Origin: Schistosoma haematobium
Lineage: Eukaryota > Platyhelminthes > Trematoda > Strigeidida > Schistosomatidae
Assembly: GCF_000699445.3 (NCBI RefSeq)
Contig: NC_067202.1
Coordinates: 1,655,565 to 1,719,564, forward strand
Direction of reading: 5' to 3'
Length of the DNA stretch: 64,000 bases
The translations under genes were made by a program, and so were the position numbers. Below the pieces are notes generated by a model. That model searched no databases. It was not told the origin of the DNA and was given only the letters and a program-made list of their open reading frames with translations. Every line of letters begins with the position of its first letter. Positions within the stretch are counted from its first letter, which is position 1. Below, one piece after another: positions 45,375-57,646 of the stretch.

Positions 45375-45599
45375 TTATCGACCCCAACTGCAACTAGGAC
45401 GTGAGTGCTCCTGTTCATAATAATAAAATAAACGAATGAAATTTTTTTCCATATTATAATCTGAATGTAGTAAGCCATGGTGCTCTAAATCAAAGTTCTT
45501 TTTGCATAAAAGCTCAATAATTTTGTTTACAATTGGTGGTTCTGCACATAGTTCATACAAATTCTTGATAATAGACATTTTATCTTTTGAATAGCACAT
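45375..45599 (-). other. Unassigned 74-codon ORF
   Basis: It starts with ATG and contains NLYELCAEPPIVNKIIELLC and LEHHGLLHSDYNME, with protein-like composition for AT-rich DNA. A stop lies just upstream of the ATG. No family is recognised; it may be chance. Confidence 0.25.
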
Positions 45600-46134
45600 A
45601 TTTCAACAGATTTCCTGTCTACGAAGATCATTTATATTAACGTTTCGAAGCACTAGAAGTAATACTTCCGCATTAAATACTCTAGTCAAAATGTAAATAT
45701 GTTTGAGTTTTTTTACAACTGTCGGTTTTTTCTATCCTTGAATTAAAATTTTAAGCTATGGCTCAGTTTTTTGATATAAAAAGTTTAAAAGCATAGATTT
45801 CGAGCTTGACTTGCGTTCTCCTCGGTGTTATCACAAGAACATTCACATCCGGCTATTAGCTGAATGTGAATGGCTCTTCGGACTCTCCGAAATATCTTTA
45901 GTACGTGTCAAGTGCAAGTCTCTGAAATCGGCAATTTCCACTAAATTTGCATGGTTTTAACTTATTCAGATAGTTTAAACTTACAAAATTTGGTCAGTGT
46001 ATATGTATTCATCATCTAATGGCTTTATGATGACTTTTTATCAACCAACTAGCTTTTTTTCATCCATTTATGAACGTTGTGGCATGATTTAAAGTCTTTA
46101 CTATGATGTTTACGCTTTATGTATTCAGTTTTCA

Positions 46135-46436
46135 GTAATGAGGATAGGAGTTTTATTGACCTATATTAGTCCTTGAAGTTTGTAACACTGTGTAGGTCCG
46201 ATCTCGTTTTGAATCTGTCAACAATAGGTGCTGATATAACATGTTTCGGTTGAGCGTTCTGGTAAGTCACCATTCGGTAAAATAAGCGAAACTCCAGACG
46301 CCGACGATTTGATCTCGGTTTCTGGACTTTCTTCGAATGTCCTCTGAAATGATCAGTGCCAGACGGATGAGAAGGCCAGGACATATTAATACCAAGGTCA
46401 TCGTTCAGTATACGATCAATGTAGTTGAATATAAGG
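46135..46436 (-). mobile_element. CR1-like element C-terminal fragment
   Basis: A 72-codon frame (46384-46166) reads DHFRGHSKKVQK, then FYRMV, HVISAPIVDRFK. It matches the LRGHNKKVHK, FSHRV and VVSAPSVNNFK region of the RT at 27246-28763. The upstream part is missing. Confidence 0.7.
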
Positions 46437-48235
46437 TGTTGTTTAATAGCTGAAAATTATTAGACTATGTTCTTTTGAGTCTTGATTTAGTTGGATTCTT
46501 TTTTAGCAACTTTAAATAACGCATAACATGCCTGAGATATTTTTCTTTTAAATCCAAAGGATAATAATATGATACATTTACGCGAAAGGCTGGTATTCGT
46601 AGCTGTTGATCTTCATGTATTTAACCTAAAAGGGATCTCTTTTGGTATATAATGACAACGTCTAAATGTTTGAAAACACATTTTGTTAATAAACAACATT
46701 TAAAATTAGCCATAAATGTTGTTTGTTTCATTTCGAAATCTAGGAGCCTGACTGCATAACTTCATGTTGTGAAATCAATCATATATGTGGCATACCAAAA
46801 ATTTTAGTGATTGTTGATTCTTGAACATTATCAAACTTATGTGATAAATGACCATTAGTCATTCATTAATAGCCCTAATTCTGGTACAATAGTGTCTGAG
46901 CTCAAGCTACGTTTGCATCAGGTTGAAGAAAAACGTTTATTAAGATTGAGATCGACAGAGTCAAAATGATAGTAGTATTGATGATGGCAGGAAACTAGAC
47001 ATAAAAATCTGGTCACCCTTCAAAGGATAATTAGAAGAATAAGAAGTACAAAGTAACATTAAAACTCACGATTTTAAAAAAGATAAGAGGTGCATAAACT
47101 TACTCCGTTACTATGAATTTTGGTCCATATCACTTAAGGTCTTCAAAAGTTATTCTTATGGTTATGGTGTAGAGTTCAGTCAGAAGAATGAAGCCTCGTA
47201 GCATCATTCAGATAGACAGACTGTTACTTATGATAAGTAATTTGAATACCTCGATCTCAGTACTTATATTATACCGATTTTGATGTTAACATTGATATCC
47301 TACGACTGATAACCCTTGTGACTATACACAAGAAGCATCTGAGAGTTTTTCTAGTATTTTCTTGATTCGTTGTTACATAAAACAGGGTTTTTATCTACCG
47401 AAAATTCGGAAAACCCCTCACTTTTATTTCGGATTGATAATATTTTATTTTAATTCTGGAAGTAGAACAGTGAATGTTTTCTACTGGGTTTTGAGAAATG
47501 CAATGAATGTTTAAGTTATTTCACTTTCTTTCACTTGCTTGAAAAAATACAACTGTTCCCAAGCGAAAAAGTTCCTTGACGTTTGCAGGATCATCATTTC
47601 AAACTACAAACTACTGGTTGACTTTAAATATCACAATCCTGAAATGCTTAAAGCTTACTCCTTGTTGAATGGGTGAGCTTATCTGTAATAAAATTTAGAC
47701 ACTGAAAGTTTTGCAACCCAGATTAACCGGAGAATCGCGTTCGTATATAGCAAAGTAACGATGAACGAACAAGATTATACGTTGCTTTAACTTGTTTCGT
47801 GGTAGTTTCTGGAATATCCCTTGACAATGAGAGACGTTTTTCTAAATGCTTTCGCTTTGATTTGACTCTTTTGACATGTCAGAATTTTAACTCATCTCAT
47901 AAGCTTTGGTGACTCAATTGTTATTAATCTATCTATTATCAGGCTACGTAAAGTTAATAGTCAAGTACAAATGTTCATGAGATGATGTACTTCACACAGC
48001 TGAGAGAACTACAGAAAACCACCAGGCAAAAACAACTATACATAATTCAAAAACAGGCAGAAAGCACAAACATATCATGTGAACAGACTGAACAAGGTTT
48101 ATTTACATGTTTAAGGGTAAACGAAATAATATTACTATGATGCGGAAAAACAAAAAAACAATCTAAATAGGCTAACATTAGTAACACATGAAATTGTATC
48201 GTAAGGTCTGCAATATGTTTTTTATTGTACATTGC

Positions 48236-48420
48236 TCAGTGGTTAAGAGGTTAGGCGTTTGCACGCAAGACTTAAGACCCTGAGTTCAAATCCCACGAGC
48301 AGAATAGTGGAAGCGCACTGCCACTGAGGAGTTTTACAACAGAACGAAATGGCCGTCCAGTGTTTTCAGGTTTTCAATGGTAGTCTAACATCATTCGGTT
48401 CATGATCTCAATCTAAAACT
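48236..48420 (+). mobile_element. tRNA-like hammerhead SINE, 5'-truncated
   Basis: It starts in a tRNA-like region with A-box-like GGTTAAGAGGTTAGGCG and B-box-like GAGTTCAAATCCC, then a hammerhead and GGTAGTCTAACATC. Confidence 0.7.
48325..48370 (+). ncRNA. Hammerhead ribozyme of the tRNA-like SINE
   Basis: The core CTGAGGAG, GAAAT, GGCC, GTC and CAGTGT are all visible. Helix II has several mismatches, so the fold may be weak. Confidence 0.5.
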
Positions 48421-48605
48421 TAAACATCTCCATCATCCCATTGTGATATCCTATTTTTGCTAAATTAACTCATTCTTAATGTATATAACTGAAAGTATGA
48501 TATCAGCAAGTTTAGGCTTGCTATTAATATTGCCGACATTTTTCCATAAACAATCGCTTTATCAAAAGAAATATTTTATTTCAATTATGTAATCTAACAA
48601 TTTGT

Positions 48606-48628
48606 AAATATATATATATATATATATA
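48606..48628. repeat. (TA)n microsatellite
   Basis: About eleven TA units. Confidence 0.9.
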
Positions 48629-49329
48629 CATGTATGTAGTTGTATGTTAAATGTTTTACTTCAATGTTGTCTATCTATGCTAATATCTAACTACCTATCT
48701 ATCGGTTTGATAGTAATAAAGAAAGATTCATTTGTTTCTTTTTAAATAAAAGTTAATAATAAGTTACTTATTAAAGAAAGAAAGAGAAAAGAATATAACA
48801 GAATAAAACAAATATATTGGTACCTTGTATATTCTAAACCTGTATACTTTAATGTTTGATCTGATTATTAGACAAACTTATTCAATAAGTGTTGTAAAAC
48901 ATTTACACTTTAGGGTATATTGTATAATCATTGTCAGATAATCAAGTTTGCATTCTGTAGAAATTTCTTGTTTTTAATAATCTAATTACAACTTGAATCC
49001 TAAACTAAGTGGAATTTAAGAGTTATATTACATTCCATTCATAATTCATTCATCGAATATATCTTAATTCTAATGTTATTAGTTATTGTATTATTTTCTG
49101 TATGTATGTGAGTGTCGCCGTCTTATTTCCAAGATATACTTTGTTAAAAATGAAATGTGATTATTATCTATATGTTAACTGATTGCAATGTTGAAACCAA
49201 TGTCATGTTTGTTTTTATTCTTTATGTTCACTGAACGAAATTCATTGTTAAACTGAGGACCAGGCATACATATATGCACCAATTTGAATCAGTATACGAG
49301 ATATGATTCAAAAGAATATGGTTCTTGTC

Positions 49330-49678
49330 TAGCTTGACTAGCTTCGTGAGAAAATTCCCTGAGTTCTGGTAAGAAGCCGTGACCATTGGAGCTAATCTGT
49401 GTCGGGTAGAAACAAGTGTCTACCCCCGTACAATAGAAGATGGTCGCGCAACTTCCTGGATTAGTTGAGGTTTGACACTAACACCATTGGATGCCAGCTC
49501 AATGGTCCAGTAGGTTAAGCGTTCGCGCACGAGACTGGAGGCCCTGGGTTCAAATCCTTTGAGCGGGATCGTGAATGCGCACTGCTGAGGAGTCTCACAA
49601 TAGGAAGGAACGACCGTCCAGTGCTTCCAGGTTTTCAATGGTGGTCTAACATCAATCGGTTCACGATCTTAATGAAAA
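49330..49678 (+). mobile_element. tRNA-like hammerhead SINE, near full length
   Basis: The order is AGCTTCGTGAGAAAATTCCC, then GTGTCGGGTAGAAACAAGTG, then a tRNA-like segment (GGTTAAGCGTTCGCGCAC, B-box GGGTTCAAATCC), then a ribozyme (GCACTG-CTGAGGAG ... CAGTGC, perfect helix I) and the GGTGGTCTAACATC end. The expected GAAA reads GGAA, probably abolishing cleavage. It is the best single copy for the family layout. Confidence 0.78.
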
Positions 49679-49934
49679 AAAGAATATGGTTCTATTTGGT
49701 CAATTACTTAGTAATCACTAGTCTAAGTAATTTAACATGATTCTACATTTAACTAGATAGTTAAAGGTAGTGGTAGGAAATCCTTCATAATTTGTATTAC
49801 GTACCAGTTAGATCTAATCAATAAAGTATACCTAAAATCCAGATACACTTTATTCTATCTATAAGATTTTAAATCGTGTTTCACAATTTGTTTTAAGTTT
49901 TATTTCTGAAACTGTCAAATATAATGTTTAGTAG

Positions 49935-50048
49935 TTGAATTCATGAATCAATTGAAGCTAGACTACCATAGAAAACCTGAAAGCTTTTGAACGACAGTTC
50001 CGTCTTAGTATGGGACTCCTCAGCAGTGCGTATCCACTGTAGACAACT
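49935..50048 (-). mobile_element. Hammerhead SINE 3' end
   Basis: The minus strand shows GCACTG-CTGAGGAG with a near-perfect helix II (TCCCATACTAAGA), then GGAAC in place of GAAAC. The end reads into AGCTTCAATTGATTCATG. Confidence 0.65.
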
Positions 50049-50212
50049 CAAAATACTTCAATGAATTAAGTTGTTTATAGATCACTCAAAACGTATTCCA
50101 AATCTATCTGTTTATATGATTATTTACAGTTCTATCATTAAGTTTCATTTAAACTACTTAAATTTATATGCGAAACTATGATGTTTTATAAGAATAAGAT
50201 TTACTTCAAGGA

Positions 50213-50520
50213 ATTACTGTGGTGTGTGCTACTTATATAGACATGAGTAGTATATGACGCTAGTTAGGAATAGAATGTCTAGCAGCAGAACGTCAGGAAA
50301 ATCGGGTAGAAAAGAATCAAAACAGAAAGTAATTGGTATGGAGATGCAAGAACAATGAAGTCTAAGACGAATGAGTGATATTTTCAAAAGGAACAGTCAA
50401 ATTTGAGATAATTAATTGACATTTTGCAAATTAAGTATTTACTGTATGATTCTCAGATTTTATTAAGACACTCGGTAATTTTCCATTTAAATACATTTGG
50501 TTATCACCACTTACGTTCTC
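50213..50520 (+). repeat. Interspersed repeat R-D
   Basis: GGTGTGTGCTACTTATATAG, GAATGTCTAGCAGCAGAACG, AAGAACAATGAAGTCTAAG, TTGACATTTTGCAAATTAAG and AAGACACTCGGTAATTTTCC follow the family order. Confidence 0.6.
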
Positions 50521-51004
50521 ATTCCCTACAATACAATTACATCATCATCCATAGATAAAAGAAGATAACTGAAGTAAATTTCAAATAAATATCACCAAAA
50601 ATATCTGATAACATTTGGGTAAATAAAACTTTCGGATCATTTCGAAACTATAAAATTTCACTAATTTAACTTTTTGATCTTTAGAACTGGATGGATTCAA
50701 TAGATTAATTTATCATATGTGTATTAGTCTATCCAAGTAATGTTTATAGGGTATTTGGTCATGATAGACTAGTTTGACTAACATTCTAGTTCACCTGTTT
50801 TCTTTCTTCTATATTTTTGCTGATTCAGAATTATTAACCAAAGTGATTTTAATACTGTATATCAGTTGACTAGAATCATAGTTTTTCTTGAGTCGTTGAC
50901 TTATAGAAAATAATCGTTTGAAATTAATGCCACGGTCTATTATTTCGTTTGTTATAGAAAATACTGTATAATTTAGCTTTTTAGTTTCAATTGAAATAAT
51001 AAAC

Positions 51005-51300
51005 TGATCAATCTTAGACTAACATCGAGAACCTGTAAACACTGAATAGCCACTTCGCCTTAGTACGGAACTCCTCACGAGTGCTCATTCACGATCCTGC
51101 TAGCAGGATTTGAACCCAGGACCTTCCTTTTTACAGGTCAACGCTTAACCTGTAGACCAATGAGCCGGAATCCAACGGTGTTAATGTCTAACTTCATCCA
51201 ATCTATTATGTTAAGCAACCATTTTCCATTATCCTAAATGGCTAACACCCCCATATCTGAAACGGTTGAAATCCACTGATCATCACTTCTTAACATTGTA
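51005..51300 (-). mobile_element. tRNA-like hammerhead SINE, near full length
   Basis: Minus-strand copy with a degenerate ribozyme end (51040-51095), a tRNA-like segment (TCTACAGGTTAAGCG on its sense strand) and the CTAACTTCATCCAATC block. Confidence 0.65.
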
Positions 51301-51524
51301 AAAGGTTCTGAATTGTAAAGTAGTATGGTTTCATTGCATCTTTTATTGTTTCTTTTCTAGCTCTGTATGAACCATTAACATTAAAACAAATAAATATTGT
51401 TATACTTGATATAGTGGAAAAAGACACCTTAATTGAAAAACTCTATGATAAAAGCATGTTTTATAAGTATGTGAAAATTTAAACTTTGGCGGCGAATTTA
51501 GAGTTTTTATATGGAATCAAATTG

Positions 51525-51630
51525 CTGAGGAGTTCCAAAATAGGACAAAACAGAAGTCCAGTACTTCAAGGTTTTCCAGGGTGGTTTAGCTTCAATTGAC
51601 GCATGATTTCAACTATTGGAGTTTATTTTA
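51525..51630 (+). mobile_element. Hammerhead SINE 3' end
   Basis: CTGAGGAGTTCCAAAATAGG, CAAAAC and GTCCAGTACTTC, then GGTGGTTTAGCTTCAATTG. One GAAA base is changed. Confidence 0.6.
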
Positions 51631-52242
51631 TAACGCATAGAATGAGCGGTAGAAATACTTTGACATAGTAAATAAAATATTGGAAATAATGACGGAAATT
51701 CATTATGTTTGCCATTATAGAGTAAAACTGATAACATTCAATTAATGAAATGTTTAATTCTTCTCATTCAATTTATAAATAACATACAAACCAACCCTAA
51801 GTCTAATCTGAAATTAGGAACTCTCAAAAATCTAGTGAAGGCTCGATATAGATTTAAGAAGACGGATGTTCCGTACGCATAAAGCGGAACTCATTTTATT
51901 GTTTTATATGATATGCAGATAAAATAACCCGTTGAAGACTTTAAAAAATTCATTAAATAGCTACAACCTTTGTAATATTAGAGTTATCTCCCGTAAATTA
52001 TTTGTTTCAAATAACTATTCTCTGAAGGTTTTACAGTCGGCTTAATATCATCCTGATCACACCAAGAATGACTAAACCTTGTTCCCGCATTATATTCATA
52101 CCAGATTAAGTTTGGAGTAGAATATAAACTAAATTTCTGTTTTTTTACAAATAGAAAGGATAGTTGCCAGAATAGTTATGAGAATAATCTATCATATAAT
52201 CTTTATATTAAACTTCCTGAACTGATCTCTATTAAATAGCTA

Positions 52243-52505
52243 TTGAAAACCAGGAAGAAGTGGACAGATGTTACGTTCTGATATGAAATTCTCTAACAAT
52301 ATGCACCCATTACTCCATTGCCAAGAATCGGATCGGTGACCTTTAGTCTAGAGTGCGAAGGCTTAGACTCCAGACCATTGGGCCACCATTCAATGGTTGG
52401 CATGTTCAACTTCATTCAACTCATGATATCGCGCAAGCATCTTCTAAAGTACTTGATAGATAACTGTCTCATATTAGACATAGTTGAAATTCAATGGTGG
52501 TTAGA
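52243..52505 (-). mobile_element. Hammerhead SINE, minus copy of a head-to-head pair
   Basis: Decayed minus copy: GAAAACCAGGAAGAAGTGG, GGCTTAGACTCCAGACC and GTTCAACTTCATTCAAC follow the family order. Confidence 0.55.
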
Positions 52506-52763
52506 TCTACAGTGCTAATCCTGGAGTTCTAACGAGAAGTCATAACCAGTGGAACTCAATAATTGTCAGTTGCGAGACATTTATCCGCCTCAGGTAATAG
52601 ACAAAGGGTCGCGCAAGATCATAGGTTCCAGTTCATTGGTTTAGTGGTTAAGAGTTCTCGCACGAGACTAAAAGTGATGAGTTCAAATCACAGATGCAGG
52701 GTCGTAGATGCATAAGGCCTCATACTATCTCATACTAGGATGAAACGGCCGCCCTGTAATTTA
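52506..52763 (+). mobile_element. Hammerhead SINE, plus copy interrupted by an RTE tail
   Basis: GGAGTTCTAACGAGAAGTC, the tRNA-like GGTTTAGTGGTTAAGAG and the ribozyme end CATACTAGGATGAAACGGCC are cut off by the RTE insertion at 52764. The 13 bases before it reappear after the insertion. Confidence 0.6.
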
Positions 52764-53296
52764 CTTACTTACGCCCGTCACTCCCAATGGAGCATAGGCC
52801 GTCGACCAGTATTCTTCAACTCACTCTGTCATGGGCCTTCCTTTCTAGTTCTATCCAAATGTTGTCCATTCTCCTCATGTTTGTCTCCATTTCTTGGCGT
52901 AACGCGTTCTTTAGTCTTCCCCTTCTCTTTTGACCTTGAGGAATACAAGTGATGAGGACTTGCCTTGTGACGCATTCCGGTGCTTTCCTCAATGTGTGTC
53001 CTATCCACTTCCACTGATTCTTCCTGATTTCTTCCTGAGCTGGGATCTGGCTTGTTCTTTCCCACATTAGGTTGTCGCTGATAGTTTCTGACCAACCGAT
53101 CTGAAGTATTTTGCGTAAACAACTGTTAATAAACACTTGTATCTTCTAGATGATGGCTTTCGTAGTTCCCCAAGTTTACGCCCCATACAGTAGAACTGTC
53201 TTAAAGTCTGAATTTAAAATTCTGACCTTGGTGTTGATTAAAAGATAGTTGTTTTGAGTTCCAGATATTCTTCGATTGTAGATAAGCTGATCTTGT
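52764..53296 (-). mobile_element. RTE-type 3' end inserted with 13-bp target duplication
   Basis: On the minus strand it encodes [35 protein letters not shown] and [12 protein letters not shown], with stops. A CTTA repeat marks the 3' end. GCCCTGTAATTTA occurs on both sides (52751-52763 and 53297-53309). It interrupts a hammerhead SINE and is therefore younger than it. Confidence 0.8.
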
Positions 53297-53309
53297 GCCC
53301 TGTAATTTA

Positions 53310-54204
53310 ACTTATGATAATTCAACAATCTTTACAAGTCTAACTTCATCAAATCAAAAATAAATAGTTTCTAAGAAAATAGGTAAATAACTAATAATAG
53401 TTTATTTTGTGTATTGTACTTTGATATGAACAATGAAATAGTGTTTTGTTTTGCATGATGAATTAAATAATGAAGTACCTTTGTTTTTATGAGGTTTCAT
53501 AAGTTTAAATGATCATTTATTTATGCTTAAATTAAGTCATTAAATGGTATAGAAGAATGTACCATAGTTATTATCGTTTATTACTTTTATTATTATCATT
53601 GTTATTATTGTTACTATGATCATTATTATCCTATAGTTCTCTATATTACCATGTAGTAGACGAGATATTAGTCCACTAACCAGTGGATAATCTTGATATG
53701 TAGTGGTTCACTCTGTTTTATATTGTGCCTTGAAAAATGAAGGATATTTAGTGGCCCCTTACCTGACAATAATTAGATTGTACGAATGTTCGTTACTGTA
53801 ATATACATTGTGACTATTCTCGTATATAATTATCGACTTAATCCACGTTAGTGAATAACGGAATTAAATAAGTTAAATACGAGAATGAATTATGAATATG
53901 TATATTCCATACAATCGTTGATCCAGACAAACGAGCGAAGAAACGAAGCGAAGAGAAGAGACCGAAGTGAAATGACGCGTAGTGGAGATGGCTTGTGAGT
54001 CAACTCGATTTAACCAAGCGTTAATCAATATTTATAGTTACACGAAAATAAGTTACAGAAGTGTGATGAATAGGATAAGAAGTGAACACACATATACGCT
54101 CATATAAAACCAGTCAGTGTTGATAATTGAATAATGAGCAAGGTCGAAATGTGACTCAAGAAGAATGGATAAACTGACCTGTTCAGAAGCTAGAATAAGT
54201 TATA
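53310..54204. other. Intergenic stretch with a purine-rich patch
   Basis: A GAAGCGAAG-like purine-rich segment at 53930-53990 stands out from the AT-rich surroundings. It may be the 5' part of the family W copy that follows. Confidence 0.4.
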
Positions 54205-54895
54205 TGGGCTTAACAAAGTAACCGACACTACAGGTATTCATAGGTTGCAAGTCTTTGATCATAGATGCCTTTGAAGCTTTATACGTAAATTTCGGAACTA
54301 CTGAGTCAAGAATTATCAGGTTATACACGAGGTATTAAATGAAGATAGCCAATGGGTTGATCAGGTTGTGGATTTTCATCGCTTGAGGTGGTCGAACCAT
54401 GTATTACATCATCCCAACTACTATCTCTTTCAACAAGCGATGTTCTCTGGTATGGAAATGAACTGGAAGGAAGATAGAAGCTAGTAGACGAAATAATGGC
54501 ACAATTCTATGAGGCCAATGACTGTCGAGCTGGGCCGCGAAGTTATGTACAGACCATTTGGTTATGACTGTTGTGATTTCATAACCGATGGTCAGAAAAT
54601 TCGAGTGACGTGGCTAAGAATCATTTTCATTGGTTCTGATGCATTACTTTTTTGTCTTTTCTTAAGTCTTAAGTTTCTAAATTGCTTTATAGATTCATTT
54701 TCTATTTTACTTCTCGAATCACTTTTTCAATACTTAATATTTTTTATTACCACTGATACTGTTACTTCCTATACTGCCCAGAGTTTTACCCCGACAATTT
54801 CATCTCGCTGCACTAATCGAGTGTAGCATTTTGAACCGATGTACACATATTAACAAATTCTACGTTGAGTATGACTAACTAAATGACTGACTGAA
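54205..54895 (+). mobile_element. Family W 3' part, longer copy, diverged
   Basis: Frameshifted translation gives LQVFDHRCL, VLNEDSQWVDQVV and FHRLRWSNHVLHHPNYYL, the region just before GWKK, then a decayed tail ending AAATGACTGACTG. Confidence 0.6.
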
Positions 54896-55289
54896 TATTG
54901 TTTATTATCCTTTTATAATCCACATTACATATATACACAGTTTATTCTAATGTAAACATTGTCCTTGAACTAAATTTTCTTTTTGCCAGTAACATTTATG
55001 ACATCGGATTGACATATTCTGATTAGAACTATTTTACAAGATGTCCATTATTGTATAATTTGATAATCGTTTAAAAATAGTAAATAGGTCAATAACAGAA
55101 AACTACATTGAAATGGATGTACACTCTTCAAATGTGATATAATTTGTGTAAGTAGAATAGCTTTCATTGAAATCTTAAAATAATATATATATGCAGACGA
55201 CTCGATGCTCCACATACAAGTTAGCACTCATCAACAAAGTAAGCCTGCAATCCTTGTGGAGTTCATGATTTCTGTGAGGTTCAAATTTA

Positions 55290-55768
55290 TTTATTCCCTC
55301 TCGAAATGCTCTCAAGTGGCTACGTGCATACAACCACTACCAGGGAAGTCCTACTCACTGCCCTCTCATGAAGGCGGTGTTGTTTACGAAACTGAGAGGA
55401 CGAAAAGAGAATGTCCGCTGCTTTGGCCGGGTTTGTGGAGGATCCATCTAGGGGAGTTGGGAAACCCTGAGTCTAAACCAATGGTGTACATGGGCTCCAG
55501 TATCCTGAAGGAAATCATGGTGCATGAACCAATTGTTGGTCACCTGTTACCATAGGACTTCATCTCCTGACGCTGCTCCACCACTGCCTTGTGGATTAAA
55601 CCTTTATGTCAAAGGCTTGGGTTATGGCCCCCTAAGAAAACCACCTGGTTGGGCTTGGGCACCTGGGCAGTATCCTAGCCCTCACACAAATCAAATGATT
55701 TATGTGGCACATATCTATTTGGTGCCTCCTTATACGAATGTTCATGTGTTTAAATAAATAAATAAATC
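55290..55768 (+). repeat. Interspersed repeat R-A
   Basis: It starts CCCTCTCGAAATGCTCTC and ends TTCATGTGTTTAAATAAATA with all middle blocks in order. Confidence 0.75.
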
Positions 55769-56254
55769 ACAATAGTAATAATAATGATATTGATAAATCT
55801 ATGGATTGTTCCATGGCTTAAATGAAACCATATGTAAGTGAATTATAATTGACTTAAAGCAAACATTATTGTATTAGTTGTTATGTTTTCCAGTTATCAC
55901 ATGAATTAATGCACTATTTAACTATCAAGTCAAAAATCAACATCCTTTTTCATCTTACTTATGTTATTATTCAACACTTAAAATGATATAAGGTTCTATA
56001 GGGATTCACTTCATTCATTTGTTCATCTATACTGATTTCTTTTCGATTAGACTTACTACAAGTGTCAATAGTTGGATTTCGTTCGATGACTATACTTAGT
56101 GTAATATACATATCTAGTACACTACAGCCTATTATGATGGATTAGAAAAACATAAGTTCAGTGAATATCAAAACTTGAAATGAAGTCATTATTGACGTTA
56201 ACTTATTAAATAAACGCAAAAATGACCAGAGGTGCTAAGTATGTCAATTAGTGT

Positions 56255-56326
56255 GAACCTACTTACTTACTTATGCCTGTTACTCCTCGTGGAAGAGTAT
56301 AGGCCCAACACCAGCACTCTCTATTG
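56255..56326 (-). mobile_element. RTE 3'-terminal scrap
   Basis: ACCTACTTACTTACTTATGC and TAGGCCCAACACCAGCAC match the extreme 3' end of the RTE tail. Confidence 0.6.
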
Positions 56327-56544
56327 TGAACGCTTAGTATCAAAATAATGAAGACCTTGAGTCATTTATTCATAAATACCAGTTGAACTTATAAGCACAA
56401 TCATAAATGCTTGAAAACTGTATTCTATTCAAGTAGAGATATTTGTACTTACTAAGTCACCAGTTAGTATATATTATTTGACTTCTTGGTTTACGACTAT
56501 ACTGTTTGACTAGAAATTAACGTTGGTATTAGTCCACTATGTAC

Positions 56545-56840
56545 TACTGTGGTGTGTGTTACTGATGTTGACAGATATCAGTAGTATGTACCATCAATCG
56601 AAAGTGAAATGACTGGAGGCAGAACGTTAAGATCGAAGAAAAGAGAACGAGAACAGAGAATGATTGCTGTAGAAGTGAAAGAACAGTGAAGTCTGAGACA
56701 ATTGATTGACATTTCCAAAATGAACAGTCAAGTTTGAGACAATTGATTGATGTTTTGCAAATGAATTATTTACTGCATGGTTCTTAGATTTGACTACGTC
56801 GTTCTGTAGTTTTCTGCTCGAATGCATTCGATTGTCCGTA
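56545..56840 (+). repeat. Interspersed repeat R-D
   Basis: ACTGTGGTGTGTGTTACTG, GGCAGAACGTTAAGATCG, AAGAACAGTGAAGTCTGAG and GATGTTTTGCAAATGAATT are in the same order as 50213-50520. Confidence 0.6.
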
Positions 56841-56994
56841 CTTCTGTTCTCGTTCATTACGCTACTGTCTTGATGCATGTAAATAATCTACTTAGTTTTT
56901 GACACTGTTCTGTCCTCTTCGTCTTTCTAATACCTGTATTACTACTACAACTACAACTACTCACATTACTGTCATTATTACTGTAGTGTATATA

Positions 56995-57112
56995 CACTGA
57001 GGTGGGTAAGATCACTTTATTGTTTGGTACAAAGTTACAAAGTGTCTTCATAAAATCTGAAAACCATACATTAAATATTTCATTTGCACATCTATCAATC
57101 GTTTTTTTCATC
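56995..57112 (-). repeat. Interspersed repeat R-D, 3' fragment
   Basis: On the minus strand TCAGATTTTATGAAGACAC and TTTGTAACTTTG match the R-D end. It lies inverted to 56545-56840. Confidence 0.45.
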
Positions 57113-57646
57113 CTTTATGATTCTCCCGATTCTCAATTCCTTCATGTTTTCCCTTCTGTTTTCTTCAGTTCAATCTTCTCAACCTCTATTTTGACAAGGA
57201 TTTCACTTCTGATCAGTGTTACATACTACTTATATCTGTCAACAAAAGTAGCATACGGTACATTACTATTAATCGTATAACTACTGATTACACTACCTCT
57301 TCTAGTGTTACTTACACTGTTAGTGACTAATTTTTCATTGCATATTGCTGTTAACAAGTGAAACAATGAAGGAAATACAACATTTGATGTACACTTGTTT
57401 AACTAGGTAATCACAACATTAAATTCATCATTTTGATTACTACTACAAATTCTATATATACTTTATTATAATATTATTATTAATGGCTTTATTCAATATT
57501 ATATTTTGGTACAATATAGAATTCTCAGCACAGAGTATTTCAACAAGTTTCTTACACACAAAAAAACAGAAACAAAGAGAAAAAAGAGAAAAAAAGGTTT
57601 AAAGAAACAACCGAAAAACTGTATAGCTTTTCAAATTAGGGACATA
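57113..57646. other. Intergenic stretch, nothing recognised
   Basis: A Lys-rich plus ORF (57506-57712) derives from an A-rich tract. Confidence 0.5.

Larger units (their letters stand above)
43271..48235. other. Intergenic stretch with retrotransposon scraps
   Basis: It holds two CR1-like C-terminal scraps (44700-44870, 46135-46436) and two unassigned open stretches (43863-44067, 45375-45599). 46440-48235 shows nothing I can support. Confidence 0.5.
50521..52242. other. Intergenic stretch with SINE copies only
   Basis: Outside the SINEs at 51005-51300 and 51525-51630 nothing is recognised. Confidence 0.55.

Noticed and set aside
49495..49575. Genuine tRNA gene
   Set aside because: A- and B-box-like motifs are present, but no cloverleaf acceptor stem closes and the segment is followed by the SINE hammerhead. 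The same segment recurs in many copies.
55205..55757. Overlapping 116- and 77-codon ORFs as genes
   Set aside because: They lie inside an R-A repeat copy. The matching frames in other copies are broken at different places.
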